Shown one piece after another: positions 34,736 to 43,268 of a stretch of DNA of 64,000 nt. The DNA comes from Gammaproteobacteria bacterium (GTDB lineage Bacteria > Pseudomonadota > Gammaproteobacteria > GRL18), in assembly GCA_016744995.1 (NCBI GenBank), contig JADGDG010000001.1, forward strand, positions 412,011 through 476,010, read 5' to 3'. Under the pieces are notes generated by a model. It was given only the letters and a program-made list of their open reading frames with translations. It searched no databases and had not been told where the DNA came from. The position numbers and the translations under genes are program-made. Position 1 is the stretch's first letter, and each line of letters begins with the position of its first letter.

Positions 34736-35146
34736 TTATTGTATTTGCTGTGAAATATAATCATGAAAGATGTGGCTTTGCTGCATTAGATACTCAAAAT
34801 TTAATTGTGTCAGACGATAGCAAATAGTGGTTTTGATAGCCTGATAATGAATATTAACCGCTCTTTTGTTAACCAGCGCATCAATAGGAAAACAATGCCC
34901 CGGCTTTAATAATTTACGCTCTCTGGAAGCATCATCCATTTCACCGCTAACACTGCCACTTTTAACAATATACAAGGCCCCGACAACACCATCCTCAGGC
35001 AAAATAATGTTATTATTTTCAGCATAAAACAGCTGCTCAAGGTGCATTGCCAGATATTCCTGATGGGCAGGCAGCATCTGGCAAAATGGAACATGTTGTT
35101 GTAAAAAAGTAAGAGCGGGCTTTAATGCCCGAGTATTGTCAGTCAT
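34736..35146 (-). CDS. Stand-alone cyclic-nucleotide-binding-fold protein
   Basis: 136 residues forming one Crp-like sensor domain: LYIVKSGSVSGEMDD, then LLKPGHCFPIDAL and YQAIKTTICYRLTQLNFEYLMQ. There is no DNA-binding helix-turn-helix, so it is not a transcription factor itself. The sequence is closest in style to the N-terminal domain of DUF294/CBS nucleotidyltransferase proteins. It is coupled to the FGE-fold gene and preceded by a -24/-12 promoter and the same palindrome as the ABC importer. A signalling accessory is likely; whether it binds cAMP is unknown. Confidence 0.7.
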   Translation of the reverse strand: MTDNTRALKPALTFLQQHVPFCQMLPAHQEYLAMHLEQLFYAENNNIILPEDGVVGALYIVKSGSVSGEMDDASRERKLLKPGHCFPIDALVNKRAVNIHYQAIKTTICYRLTQLNFEYLMQQSHIFHDYISQQIQ

Positions 35147-35194
35147 TGGTCAATTATTAAATTTTTATTAATTAATTTTTCTTTTCATAGCAGA

Positions 35195-35208
35195 GCAATT
35201 TTAAGACC
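35195..35208 (-). promoter_or_regulatory. Sigma-54 promoter of the CNB-FGE gene pair
   Basis: On the minus strand TGG, 8 bases, TTGCT with GG-N10-GC spacing (GC at 35195-35196, CC at 35207-35208 on the plus strand). The -12 TTGC is perfect; the -24 element reads TGGTCT instead of TGGCAC. Start expected near 35183. Confidence 0.55.
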
Positions 35209-35285
35209 ACTTAATATAAAATTATTAAAAAACAAATAGATATATAAAACGTATAAAAAAAATAAAATACCTGAAATTTGAAATT

Positions 35286-35300
35286 GTTACTTAAAGTAAC
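35286..35300. promoter_or_regulatory. 15-bp palindrome, putative activator site for the CNB-FGE pair
   Basis: GTTACTTAAAGTAAC, identical to the site at 33914-33928 and about 100 bases upstream of the predicted sigma-54 start. It also lies 150 bases before the plus-strand gene at 35450, for which no -24/-12 promoter was seen. The surrounding 300 bases hold no gene. Confidence 0.65.
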
Positions 35301-35449
35301 ATTGAGCTTTGAACTATCTAAATGCTTTATTTCTTATTTTTGACAGCAGAATAACGACTACAGGATCCTTAACCAATGTCATGGTTAAATTGTGAGCATT
35401 ATGGTAGATTAGCATCTCACTTTTAGAACAACCACTGGAATACACTAAT

Positions 35450-35701
35450 ATGAATAATGATGTTATAAAAAAAGAACGTAGATTAGGTCAGAAAATCTCC
35501 TGGTTTTTTGCTATGTTCTGCTATGTCATGTCTTTAATCAGCGTAGTCTCTGCTGTTTATTGGAAAATGGAAAATGGTACACAGGATCCTATTTTTGCCA
35601 GTTTTCTTGCCTGCATTTTCTTTTTTGGCAGTTGTGGTTTTGTTCTTCAGTACATTGCAAATGCTAATCTACCTGATTTTAATTTATCTGAAAAATCTTA
35701 G
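35450..35701 (+). CDS. Small membrane protein, unknown
   Basis: 83 residues with two hydrophobic helices (about 17-38 and 50-70), an arginine/lysine-rich N-terminus and a short acidic tail. I do not recognise the family. It lies alone between the divergent CNB gene and the convergent CbrB-like regulator. Confidence 0.55.
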   Translation: MNNDVIKKERRLGQKISWFFAMFCYVMSLISVVSAVYWKMENGTQDPIFASFLACIFFFGSCGFVLQYIANANLPDFNLSEKS

Positions 35702-35769
35702 TAGCAAAGATGGGCGGGATGCTCATCCTCTCGGCAGAGAAAAAGAGCGCAATAACATTGATATAGAAA

Positions 35770-37134
35770 TTATTTAGCTTTTTTAGGTATATTCAGACGA
35801 TTTCTTTTTTCCCAGAGTGTTTTGCGACTAATCCCTAATTGCCTGGCCAATTCGGTTTCTGTTTTATGTGTATTTTCTTTGAGAAAATGGATAAGATACT
35901 CATCCAGGGAGAGATTATTTACAGCACTCACTGGCTCTAAGCTTGAATGGCTCCCCGCAGCTTCATACACCTCAAGACAATCTTCTTTAAATAATGAAAT
36001 ATGTTCAAGATTGATTTCATCATCATCGGTTAAAATAAGTGCACGCTCAATAATATTTTGCATTTCTCTGATATTTCCCGGCCAGCCATATTCCTGGAAT
36101 TTTTGTAAAACAACAGATGAAAAATTCACTGGTGAATGAGCCATTTTCTTAACCTGCTTAGTTAGAAAATAATTAGCCAGTTTACTGATATCACTGCCAC
36201 GTTTTTTCAATGGCGGCAAGATAATATCAAGCACATTAAGACGAAAATAAAGATCCTGACGAAATAATTTATCTTCAACCATTTTAGGCAGATTTTTATG
36301 CGTTGCAGCAATAAGTCGAATATCAACACAGCGGGTTTGAGTAGAGCCCACACGCCTGACTTCATTTTCCTGCAGCACTCGAAGTAATCGAGCCTGAACT
36401 TCAAGAGACAGCTCACCAATTTCATCAAGAAATAATGTACCGCCATCTGCCGCTTCAATAAGACCCGGATGCTCATGATCAGCTCCGGTAAATGCCCCTT
36501 TATTGTAGCCAAATAATTCTGATTCAATTAGATTTTCTGCAATAGAGGCACAGTTGATACAGATAAGAGCTGAGCTCTGACGCTCACTGAATTCATGGAT
36601 AGCTCTGGCGACCAACTCTTTACCCGTACCCGTTTCACCCAGAATTAAAACTGAAGTATTCATTGGTGCAACTTTATGGATCAGATTATTAATTTCCTGC
36701 ATGGCTGGACACTCACCAATCATACCGGAAATCGTGTAGTCTTTGGCCAGCTCCTTTTTCAGGGCTGAATTTTCCAGGGCTAATTTACGTTCTTTAATGA
36801 TCCTCTGAATCATTAAAATGAGTTCAGCATGATCAAATGGTTTAGCAATATAATCAATCGCTCCAAGCTTCATGGCATCCACAGCTGAACTGACACTGGC
36901 ATAGCTGGTCATAATAATAATAGGAATTTCAGGAAACTGCTCCAGCAGAGAAGTTCCTGAGGCACCCGGCAGCCTCAGATCACTTAAAATCAGATCAAAT
37001 GCCAGCTCCTTGATCAAGTAAATTGCTTCTTCGACGGTTTCAGCAATATTCACTTGATAGTTATTTTTTTCTAATAAGCGTTTTAAGGAGTCTCTGATCA
37101 GCTTCTCATCATCGATAACTAAAATGGTATTCAT
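35770..37134 (-). CDS. CbrB-like sigma-54 response regulator (NtrC family)
   Basis: 454 residues from the ATG at 37134, chosen because it overlaps the sensor stop as TAATG; a longer frame from 37149 is possible. Receiver domain (1-120) with phospho-acceptor Asp in LILSDLRLPG and Lys in IAKPF; AAA+ domain with LGETGTGKE, the sigma-54 contact loop GAFTGAD and GGTLFLDEIGEL; C-terminal Fis-type helix-turn-helix TETELARQLGISRKTLWEKR. With the GAFTGA loop it should activate RpoN promoters. The adjacent sensor has the symporter-kinase layout of CbrA, so this is a CbrB-like regulator of carbon/nitrogen source use. The palindromes at 33914 and 35286 are its likely targets. Confidence 0.9.
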   Translation of the reverse strand: MNTILVIDDEKLIRDSLKRLLEKNNYQVNIAETVEEAIYLIKELAFDLILSDLRLPGASGTSLLEQFPEIPIIIMTSYASVSSAVDAMKLGAIDYIAKPFDHAELILMIQRIIKERKLALENSALKKELAKDYTISGMIGECPAMQEINNLIHKVAPMNTSVLILGETGTGKELVARAIHEFSERQSSALICINCASIAENLIESELFGYNKGAFTGADHEHPGLIEAADGGTLFLDEIGELSLEVQARLLRVLQENEVRRVGSTQTRCVDIRLIAATHKNLPKMVEDKLFRQDLYFRLNVLDIILPPLKKRGSDISKLANYFLTKQVKKMAHSPVNFSSVVLQKFQEYGWPGNIREMQNIIERALILTDDDEINLEHISLFKEDCLEVYEAAGSHSSLEPVSAVNNLSLDEYLIHFLKENTHKTETELARQLGISRKTLWEKRNRLNIPKKAK

Positions 37135-40100
37135 TAATTCATCCTGCATTTAGGCAAGGTCACAAAAAAGATACTGCCTTTTTTTATGTTGTTTTGTATA
37201 TTATCAATTATTTTAATATCACCCCCATGATCCCGAACGATGTTATAAACAATGGATAAGCCCAGACCCATTCCTTCACCTGCTTCTTTGGTCGTAAAAA
37301 AAGGTTCGAACAAACGTTTTTTATTTTTTTCTGACACCCCTTTTCCGCAGTCAATAATTTTAATTGAAATCATTTCACTGGCATCTGAATTAAAACTATT
37401 ATCATGTGACTGAATAAAAATGGTTTGATTATTTTCAGAGGCATCACAGGCATTATTAAGGAGGTTAACAAACACCTGGACTAATTGCTGATGATCACCA
37501 CTGACAGTATGGTCTGTATCACAACCATTGCTGAAAGCCTGATGCCTGGCCTTGTGACTGAGAGTAACCAGATGGATGGCTTCATCAACGCACTGTCTGA
37601 CCGGTACCGGTTTCCTTGGTGGTGCGAGATAATTTCCACTGCGGGAAAAACTGGATAATGATTGTATAATGGTTGTAATACGCCGGGTTTGATTAAGAAT
37701 GTCCTCAAGATTTTGCGGCAGATGTGCCTGTAAATACTCAGTATCATCTTCTGCCATCAAGTTTTGTGTCACCGATGCAATACCAGTCACAGGATTACCA
37801 ATCTCATGGGCAACTCCAGCAGCCAGGCGGCCAATGGAAGCCAGACGTTCACTATGAGCCAGACGATTTTCCAGAGCTTGTAAATCACTCAAATCTTCAA
37901 CCAATAAAACCACCCCATTTGAATCTGCACTCTGATGGTGTTTATCAAGCAAGCCTCTGTCAAGATGAAGTGACCGGACTGAAGCACTGATCAATGATGA
38001 TTTGTGTAAATTTAATATGCATTTTTTGTGATCAAGTTGAATCTGTATTTTTCTCAACTGCTGTTCTTCACCCTGTATAAAGCTATAAAACAATTCACCT
38101 AACGGTGATGGCAGAGACTTGATCTGCTCTCCTAAAATTATTTCTGCGGAAATACCTGATAAAACTTCAATGGCTTTATTCCAGTTAAGAACTTCACCAT
38201 TAAGGCCAATAGAACATACTCCAAGAGGTAGATCTTGCAAAACCTGTCGATGATAACGACGCATATCATCCAGCTCACCCGCAACACCTTCAAGGCGTGT
38301 TTTTGAATCTTCCAGTTTATTTTCCATAAAGCGAAAGCTTTTGGCAAAAATGTCACGAGTATCATGATCAAGGATCAATTTTTCATTGATCACCAGTTTA
38401 GCTAAAAGAGGACCTATCAAACCTGATAAGTTTCGCTCTATACGTTCTCTTAACTGTCTTAGACGTACTGGATTGGTATCATCTTCACCCATTCCCTGAT
38501 CACTCAGTGCCCGCATAACTTCATGAGATGACATTTCCTGACCAATCATTGAAGCCAATTGTTCTCTGATTTTCTCAACTGAGCGCAGTTTCATCATTCC
38601 TCTGGGAGGTGATAGTGATTGTGCACAACAATTAATAGCATTTTCTGTTTCTGCATGGCTTGCTCTGGTCAACAAAGAAACCACTACAAAAAAAATAAAA
38701 TTAGCTGACAGCGACCAGAATGTTACTGTTCCCCATTTATCATTATTATTAATAAAATCAGAGAAAGGTGGAATTATCTCATAGACTCCATGAGCAATAA
38801 AATCAGAGTTCACCAGAAGCGGTAGAATCAGTGCATAAGCCCAGATAAAAGAGCCCGCAAGCAGACCTGTTAATAGTCCCTTTCTATTAGCTCCCTGCCA
38901 GAATAACAAACCAATTGTTCCCGGTAAAAACTGTGCAACAGCAACAAAAGAAATCAAGCCAAGCTCAGCCAGTCCTTCATGACCGGATAATAACCGATCA
39001 AATGCAAAACCTGCCATAATAATGATAGTAATCAGGATCCTTCGACCCTGTAATAACCACTTATAAATATTAATATCTCTGGAGATCTTATGAGGAAATG
39101 TCAGGGGCAGGACAAAATGATTCATCACCATAGCGGCCAGAGATAGAGTCGTGACAATCATCATGGCACTGGCTGCTGATAAGCCCCCGATAAATGTAAT
39201 CAGCGGTAACAAACTATTTTCACTATAGAGAGTGATGCCCAGCACATAAAAGTCAGCAGTGGTTTGAGTTTGCATGTACTGTCCGGCCCAGAGAATAACC
39301 GGAATGGGTAAATTCATTAATAATAATAAAAGGGGAAATGCCCAGCTGGCCGTTTGTACTGATTGCTCATTTAAATTCTCAGTGATCCCCATATGAAATT
39401 GTCTGGGCAGAAAAAGAGCTGCAGTAAATGATAAAAAAATCAGACTGTTCCACGAACCATCTAAAATTGGTGCCATTAATTCCTGTTGTTTCTGCGGGTG
39501 TTCCAGCAGCCATTGCTGCAATTCACCAAAACCACCAAAGATACTGAATAAGGCAAATAATCCCACACTGATTAAAGCAAATAATTTAACCAGAGATTCA
39601 AATGCAATAGCAACCACCAGACCTTCATGCGTCTCACGAGCAGAACTGTGTCGGGCACCAAATAAAATAGCAAACAAAATAAGCGTGATACAGAACCCCA
39701 AGGCAATCATTACCGGCGTTGCCTCATGAGTTAATACCTGCATGGATTCTGTGACTGCATGAATTTGCAGAGCGAGATAAGGCAGAGTGCCCATTAAGAT
39801 AAAAAGTGTGACCACAATTCCAACTAATTGGCTCTGATAGCGAAAGGCAAATAGATCAGCCAGTGAGCTTAATTGATGCTCTTTTGATAATTTTAAGATC
39901 GGTGAAAATAACAGGGGAGAAAGTAAATAGGCTAAGGTGACACCCAGATAAATGGTTAAAAAGCTATAACCCTGTCGCTCAGCCAGACCCACACTGCCAT
40001 AAAAACTCCAGGAAGTTGCGTAGACACCTAGTGATAATGAATAAGTCAGAGGGTTGTGAGCCAGACGACTATACCAGGGTTTATTATCAACCACCCAGGC

Positions 40101-40166
40101 AATAACAAACAATAGTCCCAGATAACCTACACTTGCAAGAAACAACTGCCATAACTCAAAACTCAT
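37134..40166 (-). CDS. CbrA-like sensor: Na+/solute symporter fused to histidine kinase
   Basis: 1010 residues. The first ~530 are a sodium/solute symporter (SSS) fold with about thirteen membrane helices, beginning NPLTYSLSLGVYATSWSFYGSVGLA and SLADLFAFRYQSQ, closely resembling CbrA of Pseudomonas. Then a linker helix, a PAS domain (~640-740), a DHp domain with phospho-acceptor His in GRLAAGVAHEIGNP, and an ATPase domain with NLLNNACDA, DCGKGV and GMGLGLSIVYNIV. It probably senses transport of an organic solute such as an amino acid and phosphorylates the downstream regulator. Translation is coupled to the small upstream membrane gene (3-base gap) and to the regulator (TAATG). Confidence 0.9.
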   Translation of the reverse strand: MSFELWQLFLASVGYLGLLFVIAWVVDNKPWYSRLAHNPLTYSLSLGVYATSWSFYGSVGLAERQGYSFLTIYLGVTLAYLLSPLLFSPILKLSKEHQLSSLADLFAFRYQSQLVGIVVTLFILMGTLPYLALQIHAVTESMQVLTHEATPVMIALGFCITLILFAILFGARHSSARETHEGLVVAIAFESLVKLFALISVGLFALFSIFGGFGELQQWLLEHPQKQQELMAPILDGSWNSLIFLSFTAALFLPRQFHMGITENLNEQSVQTASWAFPLLLLLMNLPIPVILWAGQYMQTQTTADFYVLGITLYSENSLLPLITFIGGLSAASAMMIVTTLSLAAMVMNHFVLPLTFPHKISRDINIYKWLLQGRRILITIIIMAGFAFDRLLSGHEGLAELGLISFVAVAQFLPGTIGLLFWQGANRKGLLTGLLAGSFIWAYALILPLLVNSDFIAHGVYEIIPPFSDFINNNDKWGTVTFWSLSANFIFFVVVSLLTRASHAETENAINCCAQSLSPPRGMMKLRSVEKIREQLASMIGQEMSSHEVMRALSDQGMGEDDTNPVRLRQLRERIERNLSGLIGPLLAKLVINEKLILDHDTRDIFAKSFRFMENKLEDSKTRLEGVAGELDDMRRYHRQVLQDLPLGVCSIGLNGEVLNWNKAIEVLSGISAEIILGEQIKSLPSPLGELFYSFIQGEEQQLRKIQIQLDHKKCILNLHKSSLISASVRSLHLDRGLLDKHHQSADSNGVVLLVEDLSDLQALENRLAHSERLASIGRLAAGVAHEIGNPVTGIASVTQNLMAEDDTEYLQAHLPQNLEDILNQTRRITTIIQSLSSFSRSGNYLAPPRKPVPVRQCVDEAIHLVTLSHKARHQAFSNGCDTDHTVSGDHQQLVQVFVNLLNNACDASENNQTIFIQSHDNSFNSDASEMISIKIIDCGKGVSEKNKKRLFEPFFTTKEAGEGMGLGLSIVYNIVRDHGGDIKIIDNIQNNIKKGSIFFVTLPKCRMN

Positions 40167-40169
40167 GGA

Positions 40170-40367
40170 TTAAAGCTCATTGCGCCTGAGCCACCGATAC
40201 AGAAACCAGGTGAGTATAATTAATAACACCCAGATAAAATAAGGCGTAAACCAGGGCAGTTGAGGAGAGGCCCAGAAAATCCGTGCCGGAGAACACAAAA
40301 GAAAAAGGCCTGCTATAAACAGCAGAATGACTCTGTCTCGAAAAAGTTTATGAACAGGTTGTTTCAT
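40170..40367 (-). CDS. CbrX-like small membrane protein
   Basis: 65 residues with two hydrophobic helices (about 13-30 and 42-58) and the SPARIFWASPQLPWFTPYFIW motif of DUF3311-type proteins. A similar short gene (cbrX) precedes cbrA in Pseudomonas and is translated together with it; here the gap to the sensor is 3 bases. It may assist folding or activity of the symporter domain. Confidence 0.8.
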   Translation of the reverse strand: MKQPVHKLFRDRVILLFIAGLFLLCSPARIFWASPQLPWFTPYFIWVLLIILTWFLYRWLRRNEL

Positions 40368-40479
40368 AGGTAAGCGCTCTCAGCCTAAGAAAATTAGTCA
40401 CTGTCACTTTGCAAACTAGAGTTAAATTGAAACTAAGACAGGGCTAAATTTTTATATTAGGCATGAGTATAGCCTAAAT

Positions 40480-40494
40480 GTTACGAAATGTAAC
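40480..40494. promoter_or_regulatory. Variant palindrome GTTAC-N5-GTAAC before the sensor operon
   Basis: GTTACGAAATGTAAC shares both arms and spacing with the sites at 33914 and 35286. It lies 113 bases upstream of the cbrX-like start. A weak GG-N10-GC match (minus strand, 40461-40474) is only 5 bases from it, too near for normal enhancer action, so here the site may serve autorepression rather than activation. Confidence 0.5.
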
Positions 40495-40550
40495 AATTTT
40501 AAGTGGATTATCCATTTTCAATAACAGGTGCTGAAATAAAATACTGGCCA

Positions 40551-42134
40551 CTACTTCCCGGCTGCATAAATACAATTACGTCCCTTCTCTTTTGCTCGAT
40601 ACATGGCCGAATCAGATGCTTCGAGGAGTTTGCCGTAATATTGCCCATGCTCAGGGTAGCACGAAATACCAATGCTGATGGTAAAACTCAGTGATATGTT
40701 ATTGAGTTCAAGATTTAGTTGAGATGCTTTAATGCGCAGTCGCTCAGCAAGCTCCTCAGCTTCATTGATTAAAGTTTCTGGTAAAATAACAACAAATTCT
40801 TCACCGCCATAGCGAGCAACATAGTCAGTGGTACGAATAGTTTCTTGTAGAAAATCAGCAAATTGTTTCAGGACATAATCACCGGATTGGTGTCCATGAA
40901 GATCATTTATCTGTTTAAAATGATCAATATCAATCATAAAGGTACAGAATTTATGCTTATATCGTTTAGCACGGACAATTTCTTCCTGAAAGCGTTTTTC
41001 TAATTCCGTACGATTGAATAGGTTGGTTAAAAAATCATGTTTTGCCTGATACTCTAATTTCTGCTCTATTGCTTTTCGATAACTAATGTCCTGGTGAGTA
41101 CCACAAAGGCGCAGAGGCACATGAGTTTTTAAGTCAGATTCAATTAAAGAGCCACATCCCTGGAGCCAGACCCAATGACCATCCTTATGTGCCATTCTGA
41201 AATCTATGGTATAAGGTTTTTGCTGTTTAATTGACTCTTCCACTATGGCCATCATAGTTTCTCGATCATCTGGATGAATCCGCTCAGACCAATCACTAAT
41301 ATCATCCTTAATATTACTCCTGCTTAAACCCAGCATTTCCAGCCAGCGTTTGTTCACTTCATAGTCTCCGGTTTGATAATTCCAGTCCCAATAGCCTAGT
41401 TCTGCTCCATTAATGACATTCTGCAAACGATTTTTAACTTCAATGATGGCTTGATTGCTTTGTTCAAGCTGCTCCGTTCTGGCTTTTATCAATGATTCAC
41501 GTTGTTCAACCTCTTCCCGAAGTTTCTCAATCAATTCCTGATTATGAGATGTCAATGCAATAGACTTCAGAAATTGCTGGTTGGCCGCCCGAGCAAATAT
41601 TGACAGCATGGTATAATAAACAATGATAATAAAGATAAATAAGTAATAGGATTCAACATCCAATTGGTAAAGAGAAATGATAAAACCAACAATAATGGGA
41701 AAAGTGTAAACAAAAAAAGCCCTTAAAAAAGCTGATAGAACTAAGACAGCTGAAGCAGTCACACCAAAAACAACCATGAGCAGCCCAAAATAAAGAGTCA
41801 CATCATGATTGATATAGGGAAAGAAAAAAATACTGCCCCAGCCAAGCCCGACAAATCCACTGGAAATTGTATAATACTTAGTCCATTGCTTTGCCGTATA
41901 TTGATTCGGTGTCTGTTTTCTTCGGTAACAAAGTAATAAGCGATATCCAGCGGTCATAAACATCAATGATGGCCAGGCAAAATGAGACAGTGGCTCAGTA
42001 TAAGCCTGTAGAAGAAAAAAGAAGTACAGCGAGGCAATGCATATAACTGTGATATTAGAAACAGTTGCATGAAGATAGAGCTGATCAGCTATTTTTTTAT
42101 TTATCTTTTGAGCATCATCAACATGTTCTGTCAT
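40551..42134 (-). CDS. Membrane PAS-GGDEF diguanylate cyclase
   Basis: 527 residues from the ATG at 42134; a longer frame begins with TTG at 42161. An N-terminal membrane region of about six helices (residues ~25-190), a coiled coil, a PAS domain with PAC motif (~235-360; GYWDWNYQTGDYEVNKRWLE, HWVWLQGCGS), and a GGDEF domain with DFLTNLFNRTELE, DIDHFKQIND and the active-site loop RYGGEEF. It makes cyclic di-GMP. An RxxD inhibitory site was not seen before GGEEF (TIRTTDYVARYGGEEF has R-T-T-D, which may be one). Monocistronic; its 3' end faces the regulatory region of the sensor operon. Confidence 0.9.
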   Translation of the reverse strand: MTEHVDDAQKINKKIADQLYLHATVSNITVICIASLYFFFLLQAYTEPLSHFAWPSLMFMTAGYRLLLCYRRKQTPNQYTAKQWTKYYTISSGFVGLGWGSIFFFPYINHDVTLYFGLLMVVFGVTASAVLVLSAFLRAFFVYTFPIIVGFIISLYQLDVESYYLFIFIIIVYYTMLSIFARAANQQFLKSIALTSHNQELIEKLREEVEQRESLIKARTEQLEQSNQAIIEVKNRLQNVINGAELGYWDWNYQTGDYEVNKRWLEMLGLSRSNIKDDISDWSERIHPDDRETMMAIVEESIKQQKPYTIDFRMAHKDGHWVWLQGCGSLIESDLKTHVPLRLCGTHQDISYRKAIEQKLEYQAKHDFLTNLFNRTELEKRFQEEIVRAKRYKHKFCTFMIDIDHFKQINDLHGHQSGDYVLKQFADFLQETIRTTDYVARYGGEEFVVILPETLINEAEELAERLRIKASQLNLELNNISLSFTISIGISCYPEHGQYYGKLLEASDSAMYRAKEKGRNCIYAAGK

Positions 42135-42223
42135 AACGGGCAAATTATAAACCTTCAGCAAAAAACATTATTACACTTTTTAAGTATAGTCTTTTTTTAG
42201 AAATTTGCGATGGTCACAGCACC

Positions 42224-43186
42224 TTATGGCTCTTGAACACAGATCTGCTTATCCATAATCGCATTGGATGTTTTAATGATTAACATACTAATAAACAGTG
42301 TTAAAATAGTAAGCAATACAATCCCAATACCCGAAAATAAGATATTCTGGGTTTTCTGATACATCACTAAACTTGCAATACTAATCGCCGCCATAGGAAA
42401 GGAATAAGCCCACCAGGACAAAAAGAACTTTAACTTAAAAAATCGACGCAGCTGAGTAAAAACCAGTAAGGTAAAAAATAATGCCGTAAAATAAAGAATT
42501 CGAGCAAAATTATCCAGTTCACCATTTAACTGAAGGTAAGAAATAAATCCCACCGCAGGCGGTGCAATTAAAATAAAAAAAGTCGGAACTAATTTTTCAG
42601 GCAAGGCCGGATGAAAAATAATTCGATAAAAAATAATCGTTAATAATATCGGCCAAAAAACCACACCAATACTAAAAAAGAACCAGGAGATATCGCTATA
42701 GCCCAGTGGTACACCTGCAATAGGTACCAGAATATTGCCTACAATAGGAATAAACCAGGCAGGATTCATGTGTTTTATATCAAAAAAGTCATGGTTAATC
42801 CATGCACTCATAACAAAAAGTGTAAACCCAAGATGAAAACTAGTACCCAACAGCCATAAAACTTCAGCAAATGGCCTGTTATTATGGAGCATACAAATCG
42901 ATAATAAGATTAAACTAATTGATATAGTCGGAAAAAAATTGAGCTTTACAGGATGATATAATTCTTTTATTACAGCCTGTTCGTGTTTGATTAACTTCAG
43001 CATATAAATGCCGGATAAAAACATAAAAAGCAATACACTTATCACTGACAATGCCAATGATACTCTCGGGTCAAGCCCATAAACTGATTCTGCTTTAGCA
43101 ATAGCAATACTAAAACCTGTCATCCCCATAACCGATGAAAAAAAAGACACTGGGAAATTGCTTAATCTTGATTGAATAGTCTGCAC
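42224..43186 (-). CDS. SLAC1/TehA-type (TDT family) membrane transporter
   Basis: 320 residues, ten predicted helices, GTG start (43186) with AGGAG nine bases upstream. The opening FPVSFFSSVMGMTGFSIAIAKAE, the NPAWFIPIVGNILVPIAG helix and the late FTQLRRFFKLKFFLSWWAYSFPMAA helix are typical of the tellurite-resistance/dicarboxylate and SLAC1 anion-channel family. Members move anions such as chloride, nitrate, sulfite or dicarboxylates; for a sulfur oxidiser sulfite export is an attractive but unproven role. No sign of co-transcription with neighbours. Confidence 0.85.
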   Translation of the reverse strand: MQTIQSRLSNFPVSFFSSVMGMTGFSIAIAKAESVYGLDPRVSLALSVISVLLFMFLSGIYMLKLIKHEQAVIKELYHPVKLNFFPTISISLILLSICMLHNNRPFAEVLWLLGTSFHLGFTLFVMSAWINHDFFDIKHMNPAWFIPIVGNILVPIAGVPLGYSDISWFFFSIGVVFWPILLTIIFYRIIFHPALPEKLVPTFFILIAPPAVGFISYLQLNGELDNFARILYFTALFFTLLVFTQLRRFFKLKFFLSWWAYSFPMAAISIASLVMYQKTQNILFSGIGIVLLTILTLFISMLIIKTSNAIMDKQICVQEP

Positions 43187-43268
43187 AATAATTTTCTCCT
43201 AAAAAACTTTAAGACAGATTAACCTGGGCACAACTATTTTTCAGTGACTTTATCACTTGATGATGACT

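Noticed and set aside
40461-40474. Third sigma-54 promoter before the sensor operon
   Set aside because: Only GG-N10-GC matches; TGGCAC and TTGC are poor and the palindrome is just 5 bases away, so it is mentioned but not called.
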